A DNA stretch of 12,208 nt from Cyanobacteria bacterium UBA3803 (GCA_002369055.1 DFEL01000095.1:1-12208), one strand, 5' to 3'. Counted from the stretch's first letter, positions 1 to 6,928 are shown. The notes: a model not told the origin generated them from the letters alone. Made by a program: numbers and translations.

Positions 1-427
1 CGATGATATCAAATCCACCGGTGTTTCTGTATGCATCAATAAAATCTTTTGTAATTTCTTGATATTTTCCATCAATAATACCTGATGGCCCGCCTAAAAA
101 ACCATATAATTTGTTTTCGGGATTTGCTTGTTTTAATGCATCAAATAAACCTGCTATAACATTATGTCCTCCGGGTGCTTGTCCACCTGAAAGAATAACT
201 CCAACATTTTTTACTGAAGATTCTTTTTTATTTGATGTTGACTTAAATGTTACAATTGGTTTTCCGTATGTTTTTTCAAATAATTTTTTAATTGATTCTT
301 GGTCACGTACTGATTCTGTTGCTTGACCTTCTTCCATTTCCAAAGAGTTTATGCCATCTGCTAAACATTTTGGAAGTTTTGGTTGATACTTTAATCTTTC
401 TTGTTGTAATGGTGAAAGTGTTTTCAT
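1..427 (-). CDS. pfp: PPi-dependent 6-phosphofructokinase (diphosphate--fructose-6-phosphate 1-phosphotransferase), 5' part only
   Basis: The gene is cut by the left edge; 142 N-terminal residues are visible, beginning MKTLSPLQQERLKYQPKLP. Around residues 77-97 there is VILSGGQAPGGHN, the glycine-rich phosphate-binding signature of the long PPi-dependent phosphofructokinases, followed by the conserved FLGGPSGI near 115-122. The enzyme would phosphorylate fructose 6-phosphate reversibly with pyrophosphate in the cytosol, replacing ATP-dependent PfkA. The roughly 75-residue extension before the phosphate-binding loop is normal for the plant-type/long PFP class and unlike short ATP-PFKs. The ATG at 427 is preceded by AGAGGA (438-443) at 10 nt, so the start is secure. 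It lies 68 bp downstream of the TPR gene on the same strand and could be co-transcribed with it. A pyruvate phosphate dikinase gene at the other end of the window fits PPi-based glycolysis. The catalytic aspartates lie outside the window. Confidence 0.93.
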   Translation of the reverse strand, partial: MKTLSPLQQERLKYQPKLPKCLADGINSLEMEEGQATESVRDQESIKKLFEKTYGKPIVTFKSTSNKKESSVKNVGVILSGGQAPGGHNVIAGLFDALKQANPENKLYGFLGGPSGIIDGKYQEITKDFIDAYRNTGGFDII

Positions 428-495
428 AATTCTTATATCCTCTTTGTTTAAATAAATAACCTTCATGCAAAATATATCATAAACAAGAATAAATA

Positions 496-1449
496 TTAAC
501 GATTTTCTTCTATGAGTATTTTTGTATGATTTTTAATTTCTTCTTTTGTCGGAAAATTAGAAAATTTTGTTATCAATTCTTTGAATAGTCCGATTGCCTC
601 ATCAATTCTTCCTACTTTTTCATAGGCATAAGCAAGATTTGAGTATATACGGTAGTCTTTTTTTGAATTTAATTTAAACGCTTTTTCGTAATAGTAAATG
701 CAAGATTCCATTTCTTCCGCACAATAATATGTCAAACCCATTTGATTATTTGCTTCATAAGATTTTGGATTAAGTCTAAGTGCAATTGAACAATATTCGA
801 TTGCTTTTTTCCAGTCGCCTTTTTTGGCGTATACAAGAGATATTGCTAGTACGGCTTCAAAATGTTTTGGGTTTTCTTCATAAAGTTTTGTGTATATCTT
901 CAAAGCAAAGTCTAAAAGTTCCGGATTTTTTATCGCATAACCTTGTTCTATGATTTTTGCAACTTCAAATGCACAGTCATTATCACAATCAGAGTTGAAT
1001 ATATATTCAACTAAATCGGTTATTTTTTCGACATTATCCATTTTTATATAACATTTTGTTAAAGAGGTTATGTTATCTTTATCTTGAAGTTGTCTAAAGC
1101 TTTCAAAGAAATACTTTGATGCTTTCTCGTATTCTTCTTTATTGAAATATATTAATGCAGTATTATACAATCCGCTTTGGTCTTTTGGATAACTTTCAAG
1201 AAATTTCTCATAATATTTTAGTGCTTCATCTTCATTATTTACCTGTTGATAAGCGAGAGCAAGGTTATAGTTTGCAAATGGCAGAGCATTACTTTGAGAT
1301 AAAGCGGTTTTGAAAAATTCTATGGCAAGCTTATATTTTTTTGCGTCATAGAGCTCTACACCTTTTGAAAAATAAGCATCAAAAGTTGACATTTTTTCTC
1401 TTATTCTTTTCCAGTGCATTTTTATTTTTTCAAGCAATAAACTTTCCAT
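496..1449 (-). CDS. Tetratricopeptide-repeat protein
   Basis: A 317-residue protein if begun at ATG 1449. It consists almost entirely of 34-residue TPR helical hairpins. Three are clear at the N-terminus (about residues 22-55, 57-90 and 91-124, for example 'ANYNLALAYQQVNNEDEAL') and three at the C-terminus (about 197-230, 231-264 and 265-298, for example 'YSNLAYAYEKVGRIDEAI'). The middle is less regular and holds a cysteine/aspartate-rich patch (NSDCDNDCAF). There is no signal peptide or membrane segment, so a cytoplasmic protein-binding scaffold is likely; the partner is unknown. An in-frame ATG at 1524 would extend the protein 25 residues into ruvA and has no support. No Shine-Dalgarno precedes 1449, whereas ATG 1392 has a weak AAGAGA and still keeps all TPRs, so the true start may be 1392. 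It is divergent from ruvA across 41 bp and upstream of the PFP gene on the same strand. Confidence 0.85.
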   Translation of the reverse strand: MESLLLEKIKMHWKRIREKMSTFDAYFSKGVELYDAKKYKLAIEFFKTALSQSNALPFANYNLALAYQQVNNEDEALKYYEKFLESYPKDQSGLYNTALIYFNKEEYEKASKYFFESFRQLQDKDNITSLTKCYIKMDNVEKITDLVEYIFNSDCDNDCAFEVAKIIEQGYAIKNPELLDFALKIYTKLYEENPKHFEAVLAISLVYAKKGDWKKAIEYCSIALRLNPKSYEANNQMGLTYYCAEEMESCIYYYEKAFKLNSKKDYRIYSNLAYAYEKVGRIDEAIGLFKELITKFSNFPTKEEIKNHTKILIEENR

Positions 1450-1455
1450 AATTGT

Positions 1456-1463
1456 AGTATAAT
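1456..1463. promoter_or_regulatory. Overlapping divergent -10 elements between the TPR gene and ruvA
   Basis: The plus strand reads TATAAT at 1458-1463, which would serve ruvA with a leader of about 20 nt. The minus strand reads TATACT over 1461-1456, pointing at the TPR gene. The two hexamers share four base pairs. No good -35 box is visible for either direction (CAATAA and TTCCTG at 17 bp spacing), so this is a tentative call. Confidence 0.4.
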
Positions 1464-1490
1464 ATAAATATACGAAAACAGGAATGAAGT

Positions 1491-2099
1491 ATGTTTGATT
1501 ATTTAAAAGGGATATTGGTTTCAAAGACGCAAAATCAAAAAGCGTGTTATTACACTGTTGAGGTTGGAGGCATAGGTTATTTGCTTGAAGTTACTCAAAC
1601 AGATTTTAATACAAAAAGTATTGATGATGATGTTAAAATTTATACGGTTTTAATTCATCGAGAAGATACGATGAGCCTTTGTGGTTTTTTAAGCAAAGAA
1701 GCGAGAGATATTTTTAATATCTTAACATCAGTTTCCGGTGTCGGTTCAAAAATGGCACTTTGTTTGTTAAATGAATTTGATGTTAGTGATTTAATTTATT
1801 TTGTTATAAATGAAAATTCAAAAGAATTAACTAAAGCAAAAGGTGTTGGCACAAAATTAGCACAAAAAATTATTCTTGAATTAAAAGACAAACTTGTAAA
1901 TGTTTCTGCTGATATGAAAATATCTTTATCAAATTCTGATATGCCTGATGAAACTGTTTATATCCAAAATATTCTTTTATCATTAGGTTATGAAGAAGAA
2001 GAAATTATAAATGCCATAAAACAAGCATGTTTACAAGGTCATAATCCAAAAGAACAAGAAGATTTTTTGAGGGTAACATTGCAGATACTATCAGTCTAA
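1491..2099 (+). CDS. ruvA: Holliday junction branch migration complex subunit RuvA
   Basis: A 202-residue protein, the usual RuvA length, with the expected three-part architecture. Residues 1-65 form the OB-fold, beginning MFDYLKGILVSK with VEVGGIGYLLEV. The acidic pin is present as HREDT (E58, D59). Two helix-hairpin-helix motifs follow, at VSGVGSKMAL (81-90) and KGVGTKLAQKIILEL (117-131). The C-terminal domain III (about 150-202) contacts RuvB. As a tetramer RuvA grips Holliday junctions and loads the RuvB motor for branch migration in recombinational repair. ATG 1491 follows AGGA (1480-1483) at 7 nt. No ruvB or ruvC is adjacent here; scattered ruv genes are common outside proteobacteria. 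The gene is divergent from the TPR gene and runs in the same direction as the downstream phosphoesterase, but the 124-bp gap argues against a tight operon. Confidence 0.96.
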   Translation: MFDYLKGILVSKTQNQKACYYTVEVGGIGYLLEVTQTDFNTKSIDDDVKIYTVLIHREDTMSLCGFLSKEARDIFNILTSVSGVGSKMALCLLNEFDVSDLIYFVINENSKELTKAKGVGTKLAQKIILELKDKLVNVSADMKISLSNSDMPDETVYIQNILLSLGYEEEEIINAIKQACLQGHNPKEQEDFLRVTLQILSV

Positions 2100-2223
2100 A
2101 TTCATGTCTTTCAACGGTTTTAATATGTAAACGTTTTGTAAAGTTTGTTTATTAAAATAGCAAAAAAAAAGTCTTTTATGTGTTTAAATACATGTGTAGG
2201 TAAAATAAGGTGTACTTATATTA

Positions 2224-3732
2224 ATGGTTAAATCAGTTAGTGCAAATCCAATTGTTGCTCCAAAAACAACAAAAACCAGCATTTTTTATATTAATGACTT
2301 GCACGGTCAAACAATGAAGATGGAAAAAATTTATAACATGTCAAAAGCATTTGACCAATTTGTACCATCTCAAAAAACTGATAAATTAAAACTTTCTTCA
2401 GGCGATATTATGTTGGGAGAAAGTTCAAAACCTAATATTATTGCATCTAAATTCCTTGAAATGATTGGTATTACTGCAACAGCAGTTGGTAATCACGAAT
2501 GCGATGGCGATTCAAAACAATTATATGATTTGACAAAAGATAAAAATTATAAAATGTTGGGTTTAAACGTTAAAATAGACGAAAAAAATCCAATGAGCAA
2601 GAGAATTGAAAAATCTTATATTCAAGAAAAAGATGGTACAAAATATGGTATAATCGGTTTGTTACCGCCTGATTTATTTACAAGAATTGCAAAACCTGCA
2701 AATTATGAAGATTTTAAAGTTGACGATTTTGACCAAACAATAAAAGATGTTCAAGAAGAAGTTAACAAATTACAAGAACAAGGTGTAAATAAAGTTATTG
2801 TAATTTCTCACTCAGGAAATGCAAATGAAAAAAGATTAGCACAAGAAACATCAGGTATTGACGTAATTCTTGGCGGTCACTCTCACGAATTAATTAAAGA
2901 TATTAAAGAAGGCGAAAATTTATTATACGGTAAAGACGGTAATCCTGTTGTTATCACTCAAGCCGGAAAAGATGCTGATAATATTGGTGTTTTAAATCTT
3001 GAATTTGATGAAAATGGTGTTATTACAAAAGCACAAAATAATGTTACACCTACAAAAAGTTTCAGAAGAAACTTGGTAATGACATATTTAGCAGAAAAGA
3101 TTTTAGGTAAACCTGAAGTGGTTGGCAGAATTAAATCTGCTGAACCTGAACCTGCAAACAGAATTGCTCAAGAAAATCCTCACGCAGACTTTGTTGCAGA
3201 TGCAATGAGAGATTTTACAGGTGCAGATATGACTATTTTGGGTTCTGCAAACTTAAGAAATACTTTTGAAGCAGGAAATATTAATACAAGAGATATTTCA
3301 AGTATTGTTCCTTTCAAAAACGGTATGATGGTTGCAAAATTAAGCGAAAAAACAATTGTTGATGCTTTAAAATTTGGTGCAAAATCATTAGTTAATGCTG
3401 GAACAAAACCTGGTATTTTACAAGTTTCAGGTATGACATATAAAATGAATAAACAAGGTGAATTGCTTGCAGCAGAATATGTTGACAGAAACGGTAATAA
3501 ACAGGCATTAGATATTAATAATCCAAGTGAAGATAAAACATTCAGAGTTGCAATGGATACATATTACGGCAACGGTCGTGACGGCTTTGAAATGTTGGAA
3601 TCAATGAGCAAGGCTGAAAAAATGTATGATGAAGACAAAGACAAAATGGTTGCAGAATACATTAAGAAATTAACTGCTCAAGGTAAAGAAATAGAAGTTA
3701 AAGCTGATAACAGAATTCAAATTGTGGACTAA
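2224..3732 (+). CDS. 5'-nucleotidase / 2',3'-cyclic phosphodiesterase family metallophosphoesterase, no signal peptide
   Basis: A 502-residue two-domain protein. The N-terminal calcineurin-like metallophosphoesterase domain has its metal ligands in order: D25 and H27 (NDLHG), D61 (SSGD), N90 and H91 (GNHE), H196 (ISHSG), and H219 and H221 (GGHSH). The C-terminal 5'-nucleotidase domain shows VPFKNGM (362-368), LQVSGM (399-404) and YYGNGRDGF (447-455), the last resembling the substrate-stacking loop. Family members dephosphorylate nucleotides or related phosphoesters and are normally exported or surface-anchored. Here there is no hydrophobic signal: the first 20 residues are polar and Pro/Thr/Lys-rich (MVKSVSANPIVAPKTTKTS), resembling the start of the small protein at 10279. 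ATG 2224 follows AAGGTG (2207-2212) at 11 nt. No convincing promoter is visible in the 124 bp upstream. The gene ends just before a strong terminator. Exact substrate not determinable. Confidence 0.9.
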   Translation: MVKSVSANPIVAPKTTKTSIFYINDLHGQTMKMEKIYNMSKAFDQFVPSQKTDKLKLSSGDIMLGESSKPNIIASKFLEMIGITATAVGNHECDGDSKQLYDLTKDKNYKMLGLNVKIDEKNPMSKRIEKSYIQEKDGTKYGIIGLLPPDLFTRIAKPANYEDFKVDDFDQTIKDVQEEVNKLQEQGVNKVIVISHSGNANEKRLAQETSGIDVILGGHSHELIKDIKEGENLLYGKDGNPVVITQAGKDADNIGVLNLEFDENGVITKAQNNVTPTKSFRRNLVMTYLAEKILGKPEVVGRIKSAEPEPANRIAQENPHADFVADAMRDFTGADMTILGSANLRNTFEAGNINTRDISSIVPFKNGMMVAKLSEKTIVDALKFGAKSLVNAGTKPGILQVSGMTYKMNKQGELLAAEYVDRNGNKQALDINNPSEDKTFRVAMDTYYGNGRDGFEMLESMSKAEKMYDEDKDKMVAEYIKKLTAQGKEIEVKADNRIQIVD

Positions 3733-3750
3733 TTAAATTAGAAATATATT

Positions 3751-3794
3751 AAGAGTAAAACGGACTTCCTTTCAAGGAAGTCCGTTTTACTCTT
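3751..3794. terminator. Bidirectional terminator, 21-bp perfect inverted repeat
   Basis: Arms at 3751-3771 and 3774-3794 are exact reverse complements around a 2-nt centre; physically it would be a 20-bp stem with a TTCA loop. It lies between convergent genes and has A/T runs in both arms, so it can end transcripts from both sides. The right arm contains the TAA stop (3787-3789) and the last codon of the minus-strand fusion gene. Confidence 0.88.
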
Positions 3795-5682
3795 TAGAAA
3801 TTTTAATCAATTCACAATTTTGTTGTATCATCCATGTTTCTTCTTTTGTTGATACGGCATATTTTTTAGTGCATAATTTTAACATTGGTATATCGGATTT
3901 GCTGTCTGTAAATCCAATTATTTCACTATTATTTATATTTTTCTCTTTAAAAAATCTTTTTAGTCTGTAATATTTTTCCCAGCCCATGCAGTCATAACCA
4001 TCAAAAACACCTTCGCAAATATTATTTGTGTTAAATTTTATATCTGTTGCAAAAAGTCCGTCTAAATCAAATTCTTCAATAAAATATTTTAGATAAATTG
4101 AATATCCGCCTGATACAACGTAAATTTTGTAATTTTGTTCTTTTAATTCATTTAGTTTATCAATGACTTCCTTATTAAAATGTGTTCTCACTTCATAAAG
4201 ATAATAATCTTGGGCTAATTTATTCAGTTCATCATAAGTTAATCCTTTTAGCAGTTTCAAAATATCTCTTTTCGCAGGGTATGATTTAATAATAGTTTTA
4301 AACAGACTTAATTTTAGTTTTCGTAATACATTTTTCAGATGTAATTTTTTTGACTTCTTTTTATTTATAACAAAGAAAATAAAAGGATTTCCGGATTGAA
4401 AATTTACTATTGTGTCGCAAAAATCAAATAGTGCGATTTTTTTGTAATTCTCATCTTCTTTTTGATTATTTTGTTCTGAGAAAAAATTATCTATAACCTT
4501 TATGACTGTTTCCATTTGCTCTTTTGTCCCGATGGTAAATCTCAGGCAGTTATATAAAAGAGGAGATTGCAGTAAATTCCTTGTATAAATGTTATGCTTT
4601 TTCAGGTAGTTAAAAACTTTAGATTTTATAGCAAAATCTTTGAATTTTACTAAAACAAAATTTGAATAACTGTCATATACAGTCAAAAAATCAGAATATT
4701 TTTCAAGATTATGTATAAAATATTCTCTGCCTTCTTTTACCTTGCTGACATAATTTGTCATATATTCTATGTCAGACAATGCTGCTATTGCTGCAACTTG
4801 CGTAAATGTAGAAATGTTTTTAGGATTTCTGATAGTGTTAATAGCTTTAATATTTTCTTCTGAACTTATCAAATATCCAAATCTAAAATTGGCAAGTCCG
4901 AATGCTTTTGACAGAGTTCTTGTTACGAGTATATTTTGATATTTTTTTACTAACTCTGCAACCGTGTTGCCTGAAAATTCATAGTATGCTTCATCAACCA
5001 GAAACATTTTATTTGGATGTTTCAAAAGTAAATTTTCTATATATTTTTTATCTAACTGATAACCTACCGGATTATTCGGATTAACAATATAAATAAAACT
5101 TGGTTTTATGTTGTTTATATCGTTTTCAAAATTTTTCGCACTAAATTTAAAATCTTCGCTAATATTAGAAAAATAAATATCAGCACCGTTTGCTTGAACT
5201 GTTAATCTGAAATTATCATAGCTTGGTGCAAGCATTAAAACTTTATCACTTTCTCCAATGTACATTTTTGCAATGTATTCGTGAATTGCATCTGAGCTGG
5301 CAAAATATTGTATGTATTTAGGTTCAATGTGTGTGTAGTTTGATAATGTTTCCAGTAACTTTTTGTTATATGTTTTTGGATATAAATTGAAAAAATCTGC
5401 TTTTTCTACAAGTTTTTGAAGTGCCTCTTTAACCTTTGGTGAAGGCTGTAAAGTTGATTCATTCCAATCAAGCTTTAAAATACTGTTTTTGTCTTCTACT
5501 TCCCAAATTTTGTGTGGGACTACATTATATGGAACAATATTTCTTAGATATTTGTTAATATGATATTTATTTGTCTTTATAATGCAAAATTTAAATTTTA
5601 ATCCAAAAATATTATAGGTCTTGTATACTTTTAAGCCATTAATTTTTATATTTGAATTTATATACTTTTTTAAAAATTTCAT
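3787..5682 (-). CDS. Fusion of HisC-like PLP aminotransferase and HAD-IB-type phosphatase
   Basis: A 631-residue protein. Residues 1-50 are a basic extension containing NIFGLKFKF. Residues 55-402 are a class I/II fold-type I aminotransferase resembling histidinol-phosphate aminotransferase: WNES (73-76), NPNNPVG (201-207), D230 and Y233 (VDEAYYEF), PLP lysine K259 (TLSKAFGLANFRFGY) with R267, and the carboxylate-binding R381 (LRFTIGT). Residues 414-631 are a HAD phosphatase: motif I DFCDT (D420-T424), a helical cap, motif II VVSGG (S524), a lysine near 570-575 and motif IV FTDSKSDIPML (D593, D597). Motif I has Cys where the usual second Asp sits. ATG 5682 lies 8 nt after the ATP-grasp stop, and its AGAGG ribosome site overlaps that TAG, indicating translational coupling. 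Likely role: transamination of a phosphorylated keto compound and dephosphorylation of the product for glycan decoration. A histidine-pathway role (HisC/HisN-like activity) is less likely, since no his gene is nearby. Confidence 0.85.
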   Translation of the reverse strand: MKFLKKYINSNIKINGLKVYKTYNIFGLKFKFCIIKTNKYHINKYLRNIVPYNVVPHKIWEVEDKNSILKLDWNESTLQPSPKVKEALQKLVEKADFFNLYPKTYNKKLLETLSNYTHIEPKYIQYFASSDAIHEYIAKMYIGESDKVLMLAPSYDNFRLTVQANGADIYFSNISEDFKFSAKNFENDINNIKPSFIYIVNPNNPVGYQLDKKYIENLLLKHPNKMFLVDEAYYEFSGNTVAELVKKYQNILVTRTLSKAFGLANFRFGYLISSEENIKAINTIRNPKNISTFTQVAAIAALSDIEYMTNYVSKVKEGREYFIHNLEKYSDFLTVYDSYSNFVLVKFKDFAIKSKVFNYLKKHNIYTRNLLQSPLLYNCLRFTIGTKEQMETVIKVIDNFFSEQNNQKEDENYKKIALFDFCDTIVNFQSGNPFIFFVINKKKSKKLHLKNVLRKLKLSLFKTIIKSYPAKRDILKLLKGLTYDELNKLAQDYYLYEVRTHFNKEVIDKLNELKEQNYKIYVVSGGYSIYLKYFIEEFDLDGLFATDIKFNTNNICEGVFDGYDCMGWEKYYRLKRFFKEKNINNSEIIGFTDSKSDIPMLKLCTKKYAVSTKEETWMIQQNCELIKISKE

Positions 5683-5690
5683 TAAAACCT

Positions 5691-6656
5691 CTATTTTTTA
5701 GGTAATATAATTTTTTCACCTAATATGTAATTCCATTTATCAGGGCTAAATTTTGCACGACCTGATGATGTTGTAAATGTCATTTCTCCAAACAATATTT
5801 TTTCATCAGTAACGTACAAATCAACTCTTACAAGAGGAAAACCTTTTGATAAAGTTTTACAAATTTCGATAATTTTATCTAATTGTTTAGGTTTTTGTAT
5901 CGGATTTTTTGCTAAAATAGCCCAACCGTCAAGATATTCAATATCTTGAGGCTCCCATTCAGGCAGTTTATAAAACATTCTTTCATATTTTTTTAAAGAT
6001 TTATCTGTTATCCAGCAAAGGAAGGGTTCTCCGTTGAAACATATAAATTTATAGTCGATGGCGGATTTGTCAACTTCAGGTATATATTCTTCGGCAATTA
6101 TTTTTCTTGGTATTTTGGAATAGTGCATTTCAAAGCCATTTTTAAATGCAAAATCTTCGTTAAGCCAAGTTTCAAGTTTATGTTTTGCGTTTTTAATATC
6201 TAATTTGGATTTATCCCTTACAATAATATTATATCCGCATCCGTGATTGCATTTTAATACAAATTGTTTTGGTAGTTTGTCAAAATCTATATCATCAAAA
6301 TTATCCCAAACTCCAAGTAGCTTAATTAAATGTTCTTCTCCTATTCTGCTTTTAACCCAATCCCTTACTAAATATTTATCGGCAAGAAGTGTTTTTGTAT
6401 GGTTAGAATCGTATAGTTTCATCCATTGTATTTTTTCATTGAATGTTTGGGGATTATCAATGTTTAAGTCATCTCCGGTTCTTCTTTTATACCATTTTGC
6501 AAGCTCTTTTTTTGGTGAAATATAAAATTTAATCTTGTTGTTTAATTCGTCAGAAAAATTAAATTTTATAAGTAATGGTATAAAAAAGAAAGAAAAAATT
6601 TTAAAAATTTTTGTTGTTTTAATATTAAATCCGTAATCCAGGTTATATATTTTCAT
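5691..6656 (-). CDS. TupA-like ATP-grasp protein (polysaccharide biosynthesis)
   Basis: A 321-residue protein of the TupA-like ATP-grasp family (named for a teichuronopeptide gene, common in capsule and surface-glycan clusters). Visible family features are NPQTFNEKIQW (68-78), DKYLVRDWV (93-101), the nucleotide-binding strand VLKCNHGCGYNIIV (133-146), EEYI (189-192), DYKFICFNGEP (201-211), VRVDLY (277-282) and the metal-binding GEMTF (290-294). ATP-grasp enzymes join a carboxylate to an amine through an acyl-phosphate, so amide formation on a uronic acid is plausible but unproven. A hydrophobic stretch (IFSFFFIPLLI, 20-30) near the N-terminus may associate with the membrane. ATG 6656 is chosen because AAGGAT (6666-6671) sits 9 nt upstream. 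Longer starts run into the tRNA gene, and ATG 6662 is too close to the ribosome site. It is first of a two-gene unit with the aminotransferase-HAD fusion and lies just after the tRNA-Ser terminator; no separate promoter is evident. Confidence 0.85.
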   Translation of the reverse strand: MKIYNLDYGFNIKTTKIFKIFSFFFIPLLIKFNFSDELNNKIKFYISPKKELAKWYKRRTGDDLNIDNPQTFNEKIQWMKLYDSNHTKTLLADKYLVRDWVKSRIGEEHLIKLLGVWDNFDDIDFDKLPKQFVLKCNHGCGYNIIVRDKSKLDIKNAKHKLETWLNEDFAFKNGFEMHYSKIPRKIIAEEYIPEVDKSAIDYKFICFNGEPFLCWITDKSLKKYERMFYKLPEWEPQDIEYLDGWAILAKNPIQKPKQLDKIIEICKTLSKGFPLVRVDLYVTDEKILFGEMTFTTSSGRAKFSPDKWNYILGEKIILPKK

Positions 6657-6665
6657 AAACATCAA

Positions 6666-6671
6666 ATCCTT
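6666..6671 (-). promoter_or_regulatory. Shine-Dalgarno deciding the TupA-like start
   Basis: AAGGAT on the minus strand, 9 nt before ATG 6656 and only 3 nt before the competing ATG 6662. It begins immediately after the T-rich tail of the tRNA terminator hairpin. Confidence 0.7.
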
Positions 6672-6702
6672 AATATAAAACAGGACTGAAATCAGCCCTG
6701 TT
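6672..6702 (-). terminator. Terminator hairpin behind tRNA-Ser
   Basis: On the minus strand, arms at 6702-6692 and 6689-6679 form an 11-bp stem with one G-U pair and a TT centre, followed by TTATATT that extends the TT of the stem. It lies 8 nt after the tRNA 3' end and upstream of the TupA-like gene, so it would end the tRNA transcript or let part of it through into that gene. The 2-nt centre means a few stem bases must open in the real loop. Confidence 0.7.
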
Positions 6703-6710
6703 AATAAATT

Positions 6711-6800
6711 CGGAGACGCAGGGATTCGAACCCTGGATACAGATTGCTCCATATAACACCTTAGCAGGGTGCCGCCTTCAGCCAACTCGGCCACGTCTCC
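6711..6800 (-). tRNA. tRNA-Ser(GCT), decodes AGC/AGU
   Basis: A 90-nt class II tRNA. Acceptor arms GGAGACG and CGTCTCC pair fully, with discriminator G at 6711. The D arm is GCCGAGTTGGCTGAAGGC. The anticodon arm GCACC/GGTGT encloses loop CTGCTAA, with anticodon GCT at 6765-6763. A long variable arm (about 20 nt) precedes the T arm CAGGG-TTCGAAT-CCCTG. The long variable arm and the discriminator G are both serine identity features. CCA is not encoded, so it must be added after transcription. The upstream sequence on the minus strand has a weak candidate -10 (TATAGC at 6811-6806). Confidence 0.97.
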
Positions 6801-6892
6801 AATTTGCTATACTACCGGAACTTATCTCCGATAAAAATTAGTTTATCATAAAAAGTTTTTCTTTTCAATTCTGTTAATGTTTTGTTACTCTT

Positions 6893-6901
6893 TGTTATAA
6901 T
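6893..6901 (+). promoter_or_regulatory. Extended -10 promoter for the AGCS symporter gene
   Basis: TGTTATAAT (TG-N-TATAAT) with TATAAT at 6896-6901 predicts transcription beginning near 6908, about 21 nt before ATG 6929. The -35 region (near 6872-6878, TGTTAA) is poor, as is common for extended -10 promoters. It faces away from the tRNA-Ser gene. Confidence 0.5.
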
Positions 6902-6928
6902 TATTTCTTTTTGTAATATTATTGTCTT

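Noticed and set aside
111..326. Open frame of 71 codons on the plus strand
   Set aside because: It lies antisense inside the PPi-phosphofructokinase coding region, which has strong family motifs in the other strand.
1450..1524. 25-residue N-terminal extension of the TPR protein
   Set aside because: It overlaps the start of ruvA and the shared promoter region and has no ribosome site.
2100..2223. Possible promoter or small RNA between ruvA and the phosphoesterase
   Set aside because: Candidate hexamers (for example TAAAAT at 2153 and 2201) lack a properly spaced -35 or would start transcription after the ribosome site; no stable stem seen.
3751..3794. Long inverted repeat as an insertion sequence end or CRISPR-like unit
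   Set aside because: It is a single hairpin between two convergent gene ends with no transposase or repeated unit, fitting a terminator.
3787..5682. Assignment of the aminotransferase domain as true histidinol-phosphate aminotransferase hisC
   Set aside because: The fold matches, but the fusion to a HAD domain, the basic N-terminal extension and the ATP-grasp neighbour point to glycan modification rather than histidine synthesis.
3740..6720. Integrated element with att repeats at tRNA-Ser
   Set aside because: I looked for a second copy of the tRNA 3' end (TTCGAATCCCTGCGTCTCCG) in the window and found none, and no integrase is present; only the weaker idea of an acquired block remains.
6657..6794. 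N-terminal extension of the TupA-like frame beginning MAELAEGG...
   Set aside because: This stretch is the tRNA-Ser gene and its terminator read as protein; the first ATG with a proper Shine-Dalgarno is at 6656.
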